Shown piece after piece: positions 1-12,183 of a DNA stretch of 64,000 bases (position 1 is its first letter; every line of letters starts with the position of its first letter). The position numbers and the translations under genes were made by a program. The DNA is from Lycium barbarum (Eukaryota > Streptophyta > Magnoliopsida > Solanales > Solanaceae), in NCBI RefSeq assembly GCF_019175385.1, contig NC_083339.1:116297601-116361600 (forward strand), written 5' to 3'. The notes below the pieces were generated by a model, which made no database searches, was not told where the DNA came from, and saw only the letters and a list, made by a program, of their open reading frames with translations.

Positions 1-1170
1 TCACTGATTATCGCCCTTGGGGGTACCAAAACGAGTAAATATGTTCTTTTTCAAGAATCGCATGACACTCTTGGCTTCGTTATTTGGTAAAGCCACCACT
101 TCTACCCATTTAAAAACATCGTCAACAACCACCCAGATGTACTTCATACCTCTAGAGGTTACAAAGGGCCTCATAAAATCAATCCCCCAAACATCGAACA
201 CCTCAACTTCCATTATGAAGTTCATAGGCATCTCTTGTCTCCTACTAATATTCCCCTGCCATTGGAACTGATGACAGGAACGCACCATCAAATTAGCATC
301 ATGACAGAGAGTAGGCCAATAGTAACCACATTCGAGAACTTTTGCAACAATCCTCGTACCATTATGATGTCCCCCAACTGGAGAGTCGTGGCAAGCCTTC
401 AAAATCTCTAATACCTCACTCTCTGGAACGCAGCGCCGAATAATGTTATCAGCGTATATTCTGAATAAGTATGGTTCATCCCAGTAGTACCGACAAATAT
501 CCCGCAAGAACTTCTTTTTCTGATAAGATTTGACCTCGTCAGGAATGATACCGGTCACCAAGTAATTAGTAAAATACGCATACCAAGGTGCCATTTGCAT
601 AGATACCGGCAACACTTGCTCATCTGGAAACGAATCTTCAATATCAAGTTCTTCTGCTAGTACCCCAGTTTTCTCAAGCCTAGAGAGATGGTCAGCAACC
701 TGATTTTCGGACCCCTTTCGATCTTTTACCTCGAAATCAAACTCTTGTAACAAAAGGACCGAACGAATCAGTCGTGGTTTAGCTTCTTTATTTTCCATTA
801 GATACCTCAACGCAGCATGGTCAGTGTACACCATGACCTTGGACCCTAGCAAATTGGACCGAAACTTCTCAAAAGCATATACTATAGCAAGCAACTCTTG
901 TTCAGTCACTGTGTAGTTCATCTGCGCTGCATTAAGTGTCCTACTAGCATAGTAGATCAGGTGCATAATTTTATTATGCCTCTGGCCAAGCACAACACCT
1001 ATCGCGAAATCACTAGCATCACACATCAACTCAAAAGGCAAGGACCAATCAAGAGTAACGATAACAGGAGCAGTAGTGAGGCACTCCTTTAATTCATCAA
1101 ACACCTTTCGGCACTTATCAATGTTGTCATCAAACTCAAACTTAAACTCTTTTTCAAGAACCTTGCACAT
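1..1170 (-). pseudogene. Athila-like pol fragment: RNase H and start of integrase
   Basis: The open frame starts in the end of the RT thumb/connection and runs through an RNase H domain with its acidic residues in CDAS, EQELLA, TDHAAL and ADHLSR. It continues into the integrase zinc-binding region: the His pair is in [10 protein letters not shown], but the Cys pair is damaged (SCHQFQ where Cys-x-x-Cys is expected). The first catalytic Asp is in the WGIDFM context. The frame is open to the window edge, so the remaining Asp and Glu of the DDE triad cannot be seen. The start is not a natural initiator; this is part of a polyprotein. Confidence 0.8.
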
Positions 1171-1236
1171 CGGGTTAGAAATCTTGGTGAAATCTTTGAT
1201 GAAGTGCCTGTAGAACTCAACATGTCTTAAGAAACT

Positions 1237-2477
1237 TCAGACACCTTTGACTGAGATGGGTGGAGGAAGTTTTGGAATCAAATCTATCTTCGCTTGATCG
1301 ACCTCAATTCCCTTTTTAGAGATTTTGTGACTGAGGACGATCCCTCCCTTCACCATAAAGTGGCACTTCTCCCAATTTAGCACGAGATTTATCTCCTCAC
1401 ATCGTTTTAGCACTTGACCCAGATGGCCAAGACAATCATCAAACGAATCGCCCACAACAGAGAAATCATCCATGAATACTTCTAAGAATTCTTCTACCAT
1501 GTCAGAAAAGATCGACATCATGTACCTTTAAAAAGTGGCTGGTGCATTACACAACCCAAAGGGCATTCGGCTGAACGAAAACGTCCCATAAGGACAAGTA
1601 AAAGTCGTCTTATCTTAATCTTCTAAGGCAACGTTGATCTGATTGTAGCCAGAGTATCTATCTAAGAAGTAATAGTAAGACCTCCCAGCTATCCTGTCCA
1701 GCATCTGATCTATGAACGACATGGGAAAGTGGTCTTTACAAGTGGCAGTATAGTAATTGTACTAGTGGGAATTAGCTCATTCTTTGCATTAGGCACCACA
1801 GTGATACCTCATTTCTTGGGAACACATTGAACTGGACTCACCCACTTGCTGTCTGCAATCCGATACACTACCCCAGCATCCAACCACTTTATTATCTCTT
1901 TTTTCACGACCTCTTGCATGTTCTGGTTCAATCTCTTCTGATGTTCAACACTCGGCTTGCTGTCCTCCTCTAGCTGAATTTTATGCTCACAAATACCATA
2001 AGGAATACCTCGAATATCTGCTATGGTCCAACCAATAGCACGTTTGTACTCGCGCAAAATCTCCACTAAACGCTCAATTTGTTCGTTAGTCAATAATGCT
2101 GAAACGATCACTGGCAATGTCTTGTTCGAACCAAGGAACTCGTACCTCAAGTGTGATGGGAGCTGCTTAGGCTCAGACTTCGGTGGCTCAACAATAGAAG
2201 GCTTGGCTGGTGGACTAGTTCTATTTGCAAGGTCAAGATCCAGCTTTCTTGGGTGGTAAATGTAAGAACCCAGACCCACAAGCGCATTTATAGTTTTCAT
2301 GTAGCCCTTCATATAATCAGTATCAAAGTTTATCAAAACCGCAGCAAGAGCTTCTCCCGGGCTTCTTTCTTCTATTTTATGTTCAACAGCATCATCAATC
2401 CCATCAAATGAATTAATAACCGAAATACTCTTATAAGCACTTGGCAACTTCATCCCCTTGCTTTCTTGGGAAGTCAC
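1237..2477 (-). pseudogene. Athila-like reverse transcriptase, broken
   Basis: Two frames cover the reverse transcriptase. Bases 1809-2477 encode the linker and N-terminal fingers, including the typical Athila stretch WLDAGVVYRIADSKWVSPVQ. Bases 1237-1521 encode the catalytic FMDDFSVVG box and downstream palm. The 290 bp between them contains palm sequence but has stops and frame changes (for example around 1540-1800). The catalytic Asp pair is present, yet the gene cannot give one protein. It lies between the protease and the RNase H of the same element. Confidence 0.78.
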
Positions 2478-2906
2478 TTATTCATTATTCACTCGAAACT
2501 TGATTTCATTCTTTTCAGAGTCCATAAGCGCTCTGCCCGTAACAAGAAAGGGTCTTCCCAAAATGATGGGAATATCTTTATCAACTGCACAATCCAGAAT
2601 AATGAAATCAGCAGGCAACATGAATTTACCGACTTGCACCAACACATTATCTATAACCCCAACTGGCTTCTTGATAGATCTGTCTACTATCTGTAGTCGC
2701 ATATAAGTCAGTCTAGGCGTCCTCAATCCGAATTGTTTGAAAATAGCAAGGGGCATCAAATTGATACTTGCCCCATTATCACACAGAGCACAGGCGAATA
2801 CATGATGCCCAATATTGCACGAAATGGTAAACGCCCTGGATCTCCCTTCTTCTGAACTGTGGTGGAAGTAATAATCGAACTCACCCGATGAGTTAAATTC
2901 ATTCTC
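2478..2906 (-). pseudogene. Athila-like aspartic protease
   Basis: On the minus strand the catalytic loop reads CDNGASINLMPL near 2740-2790. It is followed by the C-terminal protease segment with the ILGRPFL motif near 2520-2560, a pattern typical of retroviral-type aspartic proteases in Athila elements. The frame 2478-2759 is open; upstream continuity into gag is broken. The downstream boundary with the RT linker is a stop, so the polyprotein is interrupted. Confidence 0.72.
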
Positions 2907-4675
2907 TCATGTTGAACAAACCTTTTTTTTCATAAGCAGGTATTTCACAAACATAGCAAATCCAGGCATCTCTTTGACAACATCTAAGAATGAAAAATTC
3001 ACTGTTAACTGCTTCAACTGATCATAGAACTTCTGACACTTAGCATAATCATTCTTTTTTGCCAACCTCTGAGGAAAGGAAGGTTTTTCTTTGTACATCC
3101 GAGTCAAAGGGAGAAGAGCCCTTTTTATCGTGTGTTTGCTTTTATCGGCAGCAACCCGTGGAATATCAGCAACTGTATCTTCACCATGGACCTCATCATC
3201 TACGATAGGCACATCAAAATGTACCTCTTCTTCCTTAATAATTGGATCTAGATCAACCACCTTCTTGTCAGCACCTTGAAGTATTTTACCACTCCTCGTG
3301 CTAATAGAAAAAGTACGTTCCATGCCACTACCATTCTTCGGGTTTGGAATAGTATCACTCGGAAGCCCACCTTTTCTAGCAGGATGATGTTCTCTAGAAA
3401 GATCACGCATTTGCTGTTCAAGGTTCTGAATAGCTGCTGAATGAGAAATCACTATCTCTGATAGCCCCGATAATGTCTTTTCAGTGTTTGTCTGACTTGC
3501 CAATACTTTTTAAAGCATTGACTCTAACCTCGAACTACCTTGATCATTAGACTGCCCTTTTGGTGGAATGTAAGGGTTGGAACTTCTGTTCCCGAAGTTA
3601 CCATTGTTATTGTTGTATCTACCTTAGTTTGCTCCACCATAATTATTATCGTAGTTCTCTTAGTTTTTGTTGTAGTTCCCTTGGTTGTTGTTGTATGTAC
3701 CCTACCCTTGTTGAGGTATCTAGTATCTCTGAATTAGCCCAGGAATATCCCCTTTCGCTATGTAATCTGCATATTGAACATTCTCAATTGGCGGAGGGAG
3801 ACCCTCTTGATATAGGCCCTCTGGGACTTGGTACATTCCATGCGGCATGCCTGAGATATCTTTACATACGTTTACCTTCTTTGATTCCCTCTCATCGAAC
3901 CTCTTTGTCAGTAAAGGAAGACTAGTGGCCAATTGTGCCAACGTCTGCTGCATTTCCTGGTTATCTTTCACAATATTCTGAATCAATTGTATCCCAAGTG
4001 ATAACCCATCAGAAGTACTCGAATGCCATGCTTGACTGTGTGTAGTCAATCGGTTAAGTATATCAGTAATATTAGCATAGGACTTATTCATGAAACACCC
4101 GCTAGCAGCATTGTTGGCTATTGCTTGGGTCATAGGATCTAACCCTCTGTAGAACTTCTCCTTCAAAATTTGATCTGGAAAACCGTGGTTTGGACTCCTA
4201 TCCAAATATTCTTTGTACCTCTCCCAAGCTTCAAAAAGTTGTTCCCCATTACTTTGTTTGAACTCGTAAATCTGATCACGAATTTCAGCTCTTTTACTCC
4301 GGGGATACCACTTCTGAGAAACACGTTGACCATCTCTTCCCATGTAGCAGTAGAGTTTCGGGGCAGCTTTGTGAACCATTTTCTCGCTTCTCCGGCTAAC
4401 GAATATTTGAAGAGTTTCAGCCGAACCGATTCTTGAGTCACACCCCGTTGGATATGCTGAGAGCACACATCCAGAAAGTTTGTTATATGTTGGTGAGGGT
4501 CATCATCGACTACATTCTGAAAGTATCCCTCTTGTTTGAGCATATGATATAGGGAATTATCAAACTTGATAGTAGTAGCAGTCACCTTCAGATGAATTAT
4601 CGCAGATGCAAAGTCTTCATCTGCTTCTGATTCAGCAGCAAAAACATTTTCGACTGAAAGTTTGTTGTTAGCCAT
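2907..4675 (-). pseudogene. Athila-like gag, frameshifted
   Basis: The start is taken as the ATG at 4675 (MANNKLSVEN); an upstream GTG is in frame but less likely. The capsid-like region contains ITNFLDVCSQHIQRGV and GEARKWFTKLP, then shifts frame near 4290-4330 and continues as EAWERYKEYLDRSPNHGF and LDPMTQAIANNAASG. Bases 2907-3503 carry the gag C-terminal tail. Bases 3540-3720 are a low-complexity Tyr/Asn-rich stretch with stops. The normal gag of this lineage is one open frame; here at least three frames are needed. Confidence 0.75.
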
Positions 4676-4774
4676 GATCACCTAGTTTACAAGATAGCAA
4701 ACAAGGTGTGTTGGAATAGGACAAATACTTTAAGAAGAGTAAACACTATTTAGTAATTTCAAAACCGTATTCTT

Positions 4775-4788
4775 CGGCAACGACACCA
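4775..4788 (-). other. Primer binding site, tRNA-Asp type
   Basis: The minus strand reads TGGTGTCGTTGCCG. It matches the canonical Athila primer site TGGCGCCGTTGCCG (complementary to a tRNA-Asp 3' end) except for two C-to-T changes, both of which look like decayed CpG sites. It lies six bases inside the LTR edge, between the LTR and gag, where a primer site belongs. Confidence 0.75.
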
Positions 4789-4793
4789 AAATT

Positions 4794-6100
4794 TGATACG
4801 CTCAAATTTACACTTTTAATAGCGTAAAGCGGGCGATGTCAAATATAGTAACCCAACGACCACAGAGAATATGGTGTAAAGAGTTTATTAAACAAATATT
4901 ATACTAATCTTGCGGTCCTGGTGTATTCCAGAAAAAAAGGGTTTTATAAGTGTTTTGGTTTGTGGACTAATTTAAAGTGACTAGAAATTTAAAGTTGTAA
5001 ATATATGGGTAGAAAGAACCAAGGTTTTGTCCCCGTCAGATAAAGTGTTTGATCATGGGTATCGATCTTGATATACTTCTAATGGATTCTTTGTATGGAT
5101 GCACTTAACCTCTATGTGAATCTAGACTATTTCCCAATAAGAAAAGATTATTTCTTTCTATGTTTTTTCCAAAGATAAGAAAGTATGCATGAAGCACGGT
5201 TAATTATGCCAAGTAAATTCCTCTTATTCCTAAGTGAATTTATTAAACAAGGTTTAAAAGCCCCGAGTTCTTGTTATTTATTCTGACTGAACCCTAGTTA
5301 TGTTCCCAAATAAACTAAAGTTTATAGCGTTAGCTAATGCTTGAAATCACTAACTATATGATGAAAACGAAGAACAAATAAACCCTAGCAATCCATTATG
5401 CATATATCATTCACAATTTCCAATCACAACACACCCATCCTTGGGTTCACAACCTTTGTAAAGGTGTTTAGCTACTAATGGCGACAAGAAAATAATAAAA
5501 GATTGAAGATTGCATAATTGAATTTTGTATTGAACTTACGAATAATACTTGAAAGTAAACAAATGTATTTGTCTGGAAAATCTTCAAAAGTAATAACAAC
5601 TCAAAAGTAATTACTACAAGTCTAAAACTCCAGGTGTCTGAAAAATAAAACCTAATCAGGTATTTATACAAGTTAAACTCGGAATAATCAATCCCAGTCC
5701 TGTTCCAGGTCGGCTTGCACTTTGACGGGTCGTCGCTGCGCTTCAACGGTTGTCGACATGTCGATGTGCATGATGGCGATTTGATGATAACTTTTCAACT
5801 CGTAGGACTTCCATCGCCGAGGCACTTCGACGATTTTCGATCATGTCGATGGTGCAGGTCGACGGTCTGATGACATTTTCACTCTACAGAAAGTTGATCG
5901 ATGAGGCAACTTGACGGACCGTCGAGTATGTTGACGGTCCATCCTTATTGCATATCAGTTCAGGACACCAGATTTCCTTATTTTTCGCTTGCCGAGCATT
6001 CTAACTTCGAAATACCTGCACAACACATAAAACACATCAAACTAACACAAAATTACTTGAAAACAAGTAAAACTTAGAGTAAAAAAACATTAGATTTGCC
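4794..6100 (-). repeat. 5' LTR of the Athila-like element
   Basis: The inner edge is fixed by the TG/CA terminus next to the primer site (plus-strand TGATACG at 4794). The outer edge is uncertain and is placed where Athila-like sequence gives way to plus-strand gag-related sequence, about 6.03-6.1 kb. No second LTR is available for comparison inside the window. Bases 5700-5945 hold repeated GTCGA and GACGG/CCGTC inverted motifs. No real gene is seen in it. Confidence 0.6.
5705..5945. repeat. Cluster of ACGGNCCGT-type palindromes in the Athila LTR
   Basis: The stretch contains GACGGACCGTC at about 5913, GACGGTCC at 5932, GTCGACGGTC at 5858, GTCGACATGTCGA at 5753, and several single GTCGA or TCGACG copies. 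These short inverted motifs recur every 30-80 bases and are much denser here than in the surrounding AT-rich LTR. Confidence 0.6.
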
Positions 6101-6214
6101 AGATTTTCACGGCACATCAACTCGGCGGAGAGTTTGCCTAAAAAACCTGTCGAAGCTCAAGGAGAGAATATTCTGGACAAGGGAAAATGAATTCTTCCCG
6201 AGTACATCCCGATA

Positions 6215-7005
6215 GTGGAGGAGTTCGAGGAAGAAGAAATGGAGTCGGACCCGCAAGACATGGCCATCAAAAGGGGCTGCCTCAAATATGCCATTAAGCC
6301 CCAAAAAAAAAAACCTCTGTTACACTTTCGAGACCAAAAGGGGAAGGAGCTTCTACTGAATTATCAGGCCCTAAGGAGGAGCTCGTGGAGCGAATAGAGT
6401 ATGCCCGACCAGCTTCGCCTGAATGGTGGGCTATTGCGGTCAAGGCATTGGATTGTCCTTACTGTGTCTCGGCTAGACACATTACGGGCGAGGAAATAAT
6501 GATCAAGTTTCAAAGCAAAGAAATAGTTTGTGTTTGCTTCGACAAGTTACGACCCTATTCTCCGGTCTTCGCACATAAGAGATGCCCTTATGACTAGAAT
6601 CCGGTCGGACACACCATCAATGAATTCCTAGCCTTCAAAAGGGGACTCATCAGGCTGATAGATGAAAAAAACATCACCAAGATGTGGGGACCCCATTCAC
6701 TTTTGGTCCATGACAATATTATCCCAACTGAACGGATTACTCTGAACACTCGTAATTGGCGTTATGACTTCACAGTATTCAGAGACTCTTATGATAGCAT
6801 CTTCCAGAAATTGGTCAGTATTGGGAATATTAGCCCCATCAGAACCAGAAGGGCTCAAACTGAAGGACTCGGCCGCCACAAAATGTGCCTGTACCATTCT
6901 GGAGCTCTAGGGCATGACATTGAAGAGTGCGATATATTCAAGTTTGAATTGGAGAATTTGGTTCATAAGGGAGCCAGTTGGTTGGTGCTCTCTTCGCAGT
7001 ATTAG
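6215..7005 (+). pseudogene. Degenerate leader ORF with gag-like zinc-knuckle remnant
   Basis: Three pieces (6215-6397, 6385-6597, 6682-7005) read as one decayed protein. Its C-terminal part has a Cys-x2-His...Gly-His-x4-Cys pattern (CLYHSGALGHDIEEC), similar to the CAYHSNGIGHNTKDC motif of the main gag at about 9360. It may be a second gag fragment from a related element, or an Ogre-style extra ORF upstream of gag. The N-terminal part is acidic and I do not recognise it. Function unknown. Confidence 0.45.
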
Positions 7006-7544
7006 GATTTTGTGCCTTTAGGGCCAGGAAAGGTTGGACGGACAAACAACCTATATTGGCCTTAAAAGAAAGGTCACTTTTTGGGTAGTTTTAGGGGATC
7101 CCATTTTTTATATCTAATATGGATTTGTCCCCCCCCCCCCCCCCATTTTGTGTAAATGGAACTGTGCCGACTTGATGTCCCAAGGAGGGATACCCAGGAA
7201 GCCTCTATCAGGCCTGTTCACGGGTAGGTTTAAGATTTATTTTATGTAAGCTAAACTACGGAAGGGCCTGAATTCCCGTGTAGGGATACGTAGGTAGACT
7301 ATGTAAGACTCGATCCCTAAATATTATAAATAATATATTCCCCCTCACCCAAGCAAAAACCCAAGTACCCAAAACCCGATACAAGAGATCAATTGAGAAT
7401 TTAAATCAAACGTATGATTATTTATGTGCTAAGTGTTTTAAACTGCCATGTATGTGTGATATTTGGATTTTCTTTTCATTATCTGACAAACTAACTTTGT
7501 TTGCCTTTGAGTTATTCTTTTCTTATAGAAAGAGAATTTAATTC
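7006..7544 (+). other. Untranslated leader between the remnant ORF and gag
   Basis: No gene is seen. It holds a run of 16 C at 7129-7144 and a box CCTGAATTCCCGTGTAGGGATACGTAGG at 7269-7296, which recurs in weaker form in the 3' UTR at about 14,510-14,540 (CCTGAATTCCTGCTACGACAGG). Repetition of this box at both ends is usual for Tat-type elements. Confidence 0.5.
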
Positions 7545-9630
7545 GTGTTCATACTGGCATACTTCACAAGATCCAAAGTTGCAATAGCATCCTTATCCCT
7601 GCAAGATAGAGGCAAAGAAAAGATGATTGGTACTTCAGAGAATAAAATTGCCCCTATTGACATTGCTCTCAGAGAATCGCCTCTGCGCGAACTACCTGAG
7701 TCATCACCTACTGAAGACGTCATGAAAATAATGTTTGAAAGAATCTCCCATCTTCAAGAGAAAGTGGCGCGAAACAAAGCTGCTAATGCTGCCCGAGAGG
7801 CTCCTACTGAAGAAAGAAGGCCCCCGCCATTTTTCCCATCTTTGAATTCACCACTACCTGATCACTTCCCCGCTAGGTCCGTTATGACCACCATACAATT
7901 TAACCCAATCGATGGACACGTTGGTGCATCAAACCACACCCCACCACCACTTAATACCAACCAAATTCCCGGGACTGCTTACTCTATCCCTTCTTACCCA
8001 ACACCACAAAATACCTATCCTGGCGTCACTATACAACCAAGCATCATCCCACTACCAACTGATAAAAGCACCCCTATTGCCCGAACTCGCCCTGCTGTTT
8101 CTTTCCACACACTTGTTACACCAGGCATCTTTTCACCCGATCAAGAAATTGACAACTATGAAGATATAAAAAAGGCATGGAAGGCCGAACAGAAAAAAAA
8201 ATAGGAAGAAAGGCTTGAACGAAAGATGACCACAATGTTGGAACGGTCTATGAGGGCTACCCTCACTGGCATAGGTCTAAGCTATGATGATTTATGTTGT
8301 CATCCCAACTTGGATTTACCCGAAGGCTTCAAAGTACCCCGTTTCGAATTGTTCAATGGAATGGGCAATCCTACAGTGCACCTGCGGGCCTACTGTGACC
8401 AACTGGTCGGTGTCTGAGACAACCAAGCACTTATCATAAGGTTGTTCAGTCGAAGTTTGACCGGAGAAGCCTCAGAATGGTTCACGGCACAAGACATACA
8501 CCGTTGGGTCACATGGAAAGACATGGCTGCAGCTTTCATGGAAAAGTCCTGCTTTAATATGGAGACGGTGCCAGATAGATATTATTTGGAGAAAGTGAAA
8601 CAGAAGTCCACCGAAATCTTCTGTGAATATACGAACATGTGGAGAACAGAGGCCGCCCAAGTACAACCTCCTATAGGCGAAGAAGAACTGGTGTCGGTTT
8701 TCATCCGTTCACAGGAGACAGATTTCTATGATAGAATGCTTTCAATGGTAGGAAGACCTTTATCTGAATTGGTCAAAATGGGCGAGGCCATAGAAGATGG
8801 TCTCATAACTGGCCGAATCATAAGCATGACTGGAAAACTCACTGGTTCAAGCTCATCCGGGTTCGTGCGCAAGAAGTGGAGGATGTGGCTAGCATATACC
8901 ACACTCCTAGTCCCAAACCCGAAAGAAGGGAAGATTTCCCGATGGAAGCATATGTTTCACCTCCCCCAAATGCCTACATACCCACCCCTTACAATACGGT
9001 GCCTGTATATTATGAGCAACCAACCTTCCAATCACCACCCCAAAATTACCAAGTTACACCAAACGCCTTCCAATCACCCCCCTCCCAAATTACCAAGCTC
9101 CACAACCTAATTACCAAACTCCCTAACTTATTTACCGTACCCCACAAAATAACCAATCCATTACCTACGAGAATCAACCACCACCAAATTCCTATAATAT
9201 GCCACGTCTAAATTTAAAAAAGAAACCACCTCGGGTATTCACTCCACTGATGGAATCTCGGACTGATATATTCAAAAGACTGAGTGTGGCTGGGATGATC
9301 CAGGTGCTCCCTCTAAAAGTTGCCGACCTAAAGAACCGATTTTACCGAGCAGACCAAAAATGTGCCTATCATTCCAACGGCATAGGACACAATACTAAGG
9401 ATTGCATTAACCTCAAGTATAAGTTAAAGGACCTAATTGACCGGAAGGAAATTGTGCTCCAAACAGCCCCTCCAAATATGAACACTAACCCTTTGCCAAA
9501 CCATGGCAGCAATGTGATTCACATGATTGAGAGAGAGAAAGACTGGGTCGCAGGAAGGCACACAATCCGTGATTTTGTGAAAGAACTTGAACTCACGGTA
9601 GCGTTACCATCTTTGCAAGAACGCCCATAA
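7545..9630 (+). pseudogene. Tat/Ogre-type gag, broken
   Basis: A charged, Pro-rich N-terminal part (7545-8204) ends at a TAG. The capsid core follows in two frames: KVPRFELFNGMGNP at about 8340, then LTGEASEWFTAQDI at about 8457 with the matrix/capsid motif typical of plant gypsy gag. A Pro/Gln/Tyr-rich linker of about 300 bp is frameshifted. A Cys/His knuckle with CAYHSNGIGHNTKDC lies at 9361-9405. Stops at 8202 and 8415 and at least two frameshifts make it non-functional. Confidence 0.78.
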
Positions 9631-10770
9631 TTGAAGGTATTAATCCCTGCGCCGGTGACAACACACATTGCTCAAGTGACTCCAGCGCCACCCCGCAAAG
9701 AGTTCGTAGTCCAAGTTGCTACCGCACATGGTATCACAAGATCAAGAAGATGTTATACTCCTGAGGACCTGGCCCAAGGGGTACCCCGAAAGGAGGGAAA
9801 TCAGAAAAAGACTATCACTGAAGGTGAAGCCGAGGATTTATGGTGCCGGATGTAGCAAAAGGAATACTCCATTATTGAGCATTTAAAGAAAATGCTGGCC
9901 CAAATCTCGGTGCTAGCATTACTGCAAAGTTCTCCTCAACACCGCTTGGCTCTAATGAAGGTGCTGGAAGAAGCTCATGTCCCAGCTAGAACAAACAGTG
10001 AAAATCTGGCCGAAATGGTCGCTCATGTTATGGAGGAACATCAAATTGCCTTCACAGAGAAAAAGTTGCCTATGGAAGGCATAAATCACAACAAAGCATT
10101 GCACATCACTATCATGTGCCGCAACAAAGTGGTAACCAGGGTATTAATTGATAATGGAGCAGGGCTTAATATTTATCCCAAGTCTACCCTGACTCAGCTA
10201 GGGTATGACATTGGAAAGGTTCGTCAAAGCCACACTAACATAAGAGCATTAGATAGAGGATGTTGTGATGCCACCGGAGTAGTTGATTTGGATATTCAAA
10301 TAGGACTCGCTGAGTTCACCACTGAATTCCAAGTCATGGAAATACCCGCCAATTACAATTTGCTTCTGGGAAGACCATGGATCCACATGGCAGAAGCAGT
10401 ACCATCCTCGCTCCATCAATCTGTAAAGTTTGTCTGGAACGGAGAAGAAGTGGTGATCCACGGAGAAGCCAGCATGCACAATTACCTAGACAATTCTGTA
10501 CATGTCATTGAAGCTACACCTAAGGGAATGGATTTCCAAGTCATGGAGTTAGTGGGAGCAGCCCACAAGATAGATTCCTTGAAAACTCCCATGCCAGCTG
10601 TTTATAAAATGATTGCTTCCACTATGATCCCAAATGGGTTTGAACCTGAAAAAGGCTTAGGAAAGAATCTGCAGGGCATCACCAAGCCCATTCCCATTCT
10701 TCAAGATAATTTTCGCTTTGGGCTTGGTTACATCCCAGCAGAGGAAATTGTCTTTCATTCCAAGGCATAA
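9631..10770 (+). pseudogene. Ogre-type protease with G-patch-like tail
   Basis: After a short basic linker (9631-9855, closed by a TAG) the frame 9892-10,770 is open for 292 residues. It contains a retroviral aspartic protease: catalytic loop LIDNGAGLNIYP at about 10,145, where Asp-Asn-Gly is present, and the ILGRPW-like LLGRPWIHM at about 10,366. Its end (residues ~240-285) has a glycine-spaced segment GFEPEKGLGKNLQGI, resembling the G-patch often found behind the protease in Tat/Ogre polyproteins. It is the longest undamaged frame of this element. Confidence 0.75.
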
Positions 10771-11049
10771 CTTGTATCCATGCGCTTCATATTCGCCCGG
10801 AGTTCGCTGGAGATACCTATTAAAAATAAATAAGAGGTTGCAGATCTTTGCAAACCTATTCCAAATCTGTACCAGTCATTTCCCCACCGAATGCCTATGC
10901 CTAAAGATGCTGACATTGAAGAAGGGATAAGGATGATATTCCAACAGGAAGATTGCTCCGTGATTCTGGAAGAATGTGCTGAAGCCAAACCTGGATGAAA
11001 CAGAAGCCATAAATCTAGGTGATGAAGAGGATGTCAAGGAAACAAGGAT

Positions 11050-12183
11050 AAGTGCACACCTAGATACTCCTTTAAAGGAAGAACTAATAAGTTTACTAAG
11101 GGAGTAGATGGATATCTTTGCATGGTCATACGCTGACATGCCAGGACTAAGCACTAGCATAGTATCCCACATGCTACCCATCAATGAGGGTTTTGCTCTG
11201 GTAAAGTAGAAAACCCGACAATTCAAATCGGATCTTAGTATCCGAATCAAAGACAAGGTGGAGAAACAGATTGAGTCAGGAGTGGTGGAAGTGGCATCAT
11301 ACCCTACATGGCTAGCCAATATAGTTTCGATACGCAAGAAAGATGGCAAGATAAAAATCTGCGTGGATTATCAAGATCTTAACAAGGCTAGCCCCAAGGA
11401 TAATTTTTCACTCCCAAACATCCACATACTCATAGATAACTGTGCCAAGCACGAGCTACAATCTTTTGTGGATTGTTTTGCCGGCTACCACCAGATCTTA
11501 ATGGATAGAGAGGATGCCGAGAAAATAGCCTTCATCACCCCATAGGGAGTGTACCATTATAGGGTAATGCTTTTCAGCCTCAAGAATGCCGATGCCACAT
11601 ACATGAGAGCAATGACTATCATTTTCCACGACATGATCCATAGAGAGATTGAAGTCTATGTAGATGATGTCATTATCAAGTCAAGGGAAAGTTCGGAGCA
11701 TACCACACATTTGAGGAAATTCTTCAACAGGCTCCGGAAGTTTAACTTGAAATTGAACCCAACCAAATGTGCGTTCGGAGTACTGGCCGGAAAGCTAATG
11801 GGGTTCATAGTCAGCCGAAGGGGCATAGAGCTAGACCCAACCAAGATAAAGCAATCCAAGAATTACCTTCTCCCCAAACTAAGAAAGAAGTCATGAGTTT
11901 CCTGGGAAGGCTGAATTATATTAGGCGGTTCATAGCTCAATCCACCATAATTGTAGGGCCCATCCTCAAGCTTTTGAAAAAGGACGCTCCAACAAAGTGG
12001 ACAGAGGAGTGCCAAGAAACATTCGATATCATCAAGAGATATTTTTCCAACCCACCAGTCTTGGTACCACCAAGGCCTAGGAGCCCCTTGCTGCTATACT
12101 TGTTAGTTGCTGAAAAGGTCTTTGGGTGCATGTTAGGACAACACGATGAAGAAGGAAAAAAAAGTGTGCCATTTCCTATCTAA
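11050..12183 (+). pseudogene. Ogre-type reverse transcriptase, broken
   Basis: The frame is split by stops at about 11,106, 11,207 and 11,543 and a frameshift near 11,860. Domains in order: linker with DIFAWSYADMPG, fingers with YPTWLANIVSIRKKDGK, palm with DYQDLNKASPKD, catalytic VYVDDVIIKS at about 11,660, and thumb/connection with MSFLGRLNYIRRFIAQS. The Asp pair is retained. The usual Asp-Gly in the FMDGFSGY motif is altered to VDCFAGYH. Confidence 0.78.

Larger units (their letters stand above)
1..6100 (-). mobile_element. Athila-like Ty3/gypsy retrotransposon, truncated at window edge
   Basis: Read on the minus strand the order is LTR, primer site, gag, protease, RT, RNase H, integrase, which is the Ty3/gypsy order. 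Protein motifs resemble the plant Athila lineage (for example the protease context around the Asn-Gly-Ala-Ser motif and the RT motif FMDDFSVVG). The internal region starts beside a primer site complementary to a tRNA-Asp 3' end. Many stops and frameshifts show it is dead. The integrase continues past base 1, so the 3' LTR is outside the window. The outer LTR boundary near 6.1 kb is approximate; the plus-strand Ogre-type sequence starts there. Confidence 0.85.

Noticed and set aside
5468..5746. 92-codon minus ORF in the Athila LTR
   Set aside because: Within an LTR, no similarity to a known protein, AT-rich chance frame.
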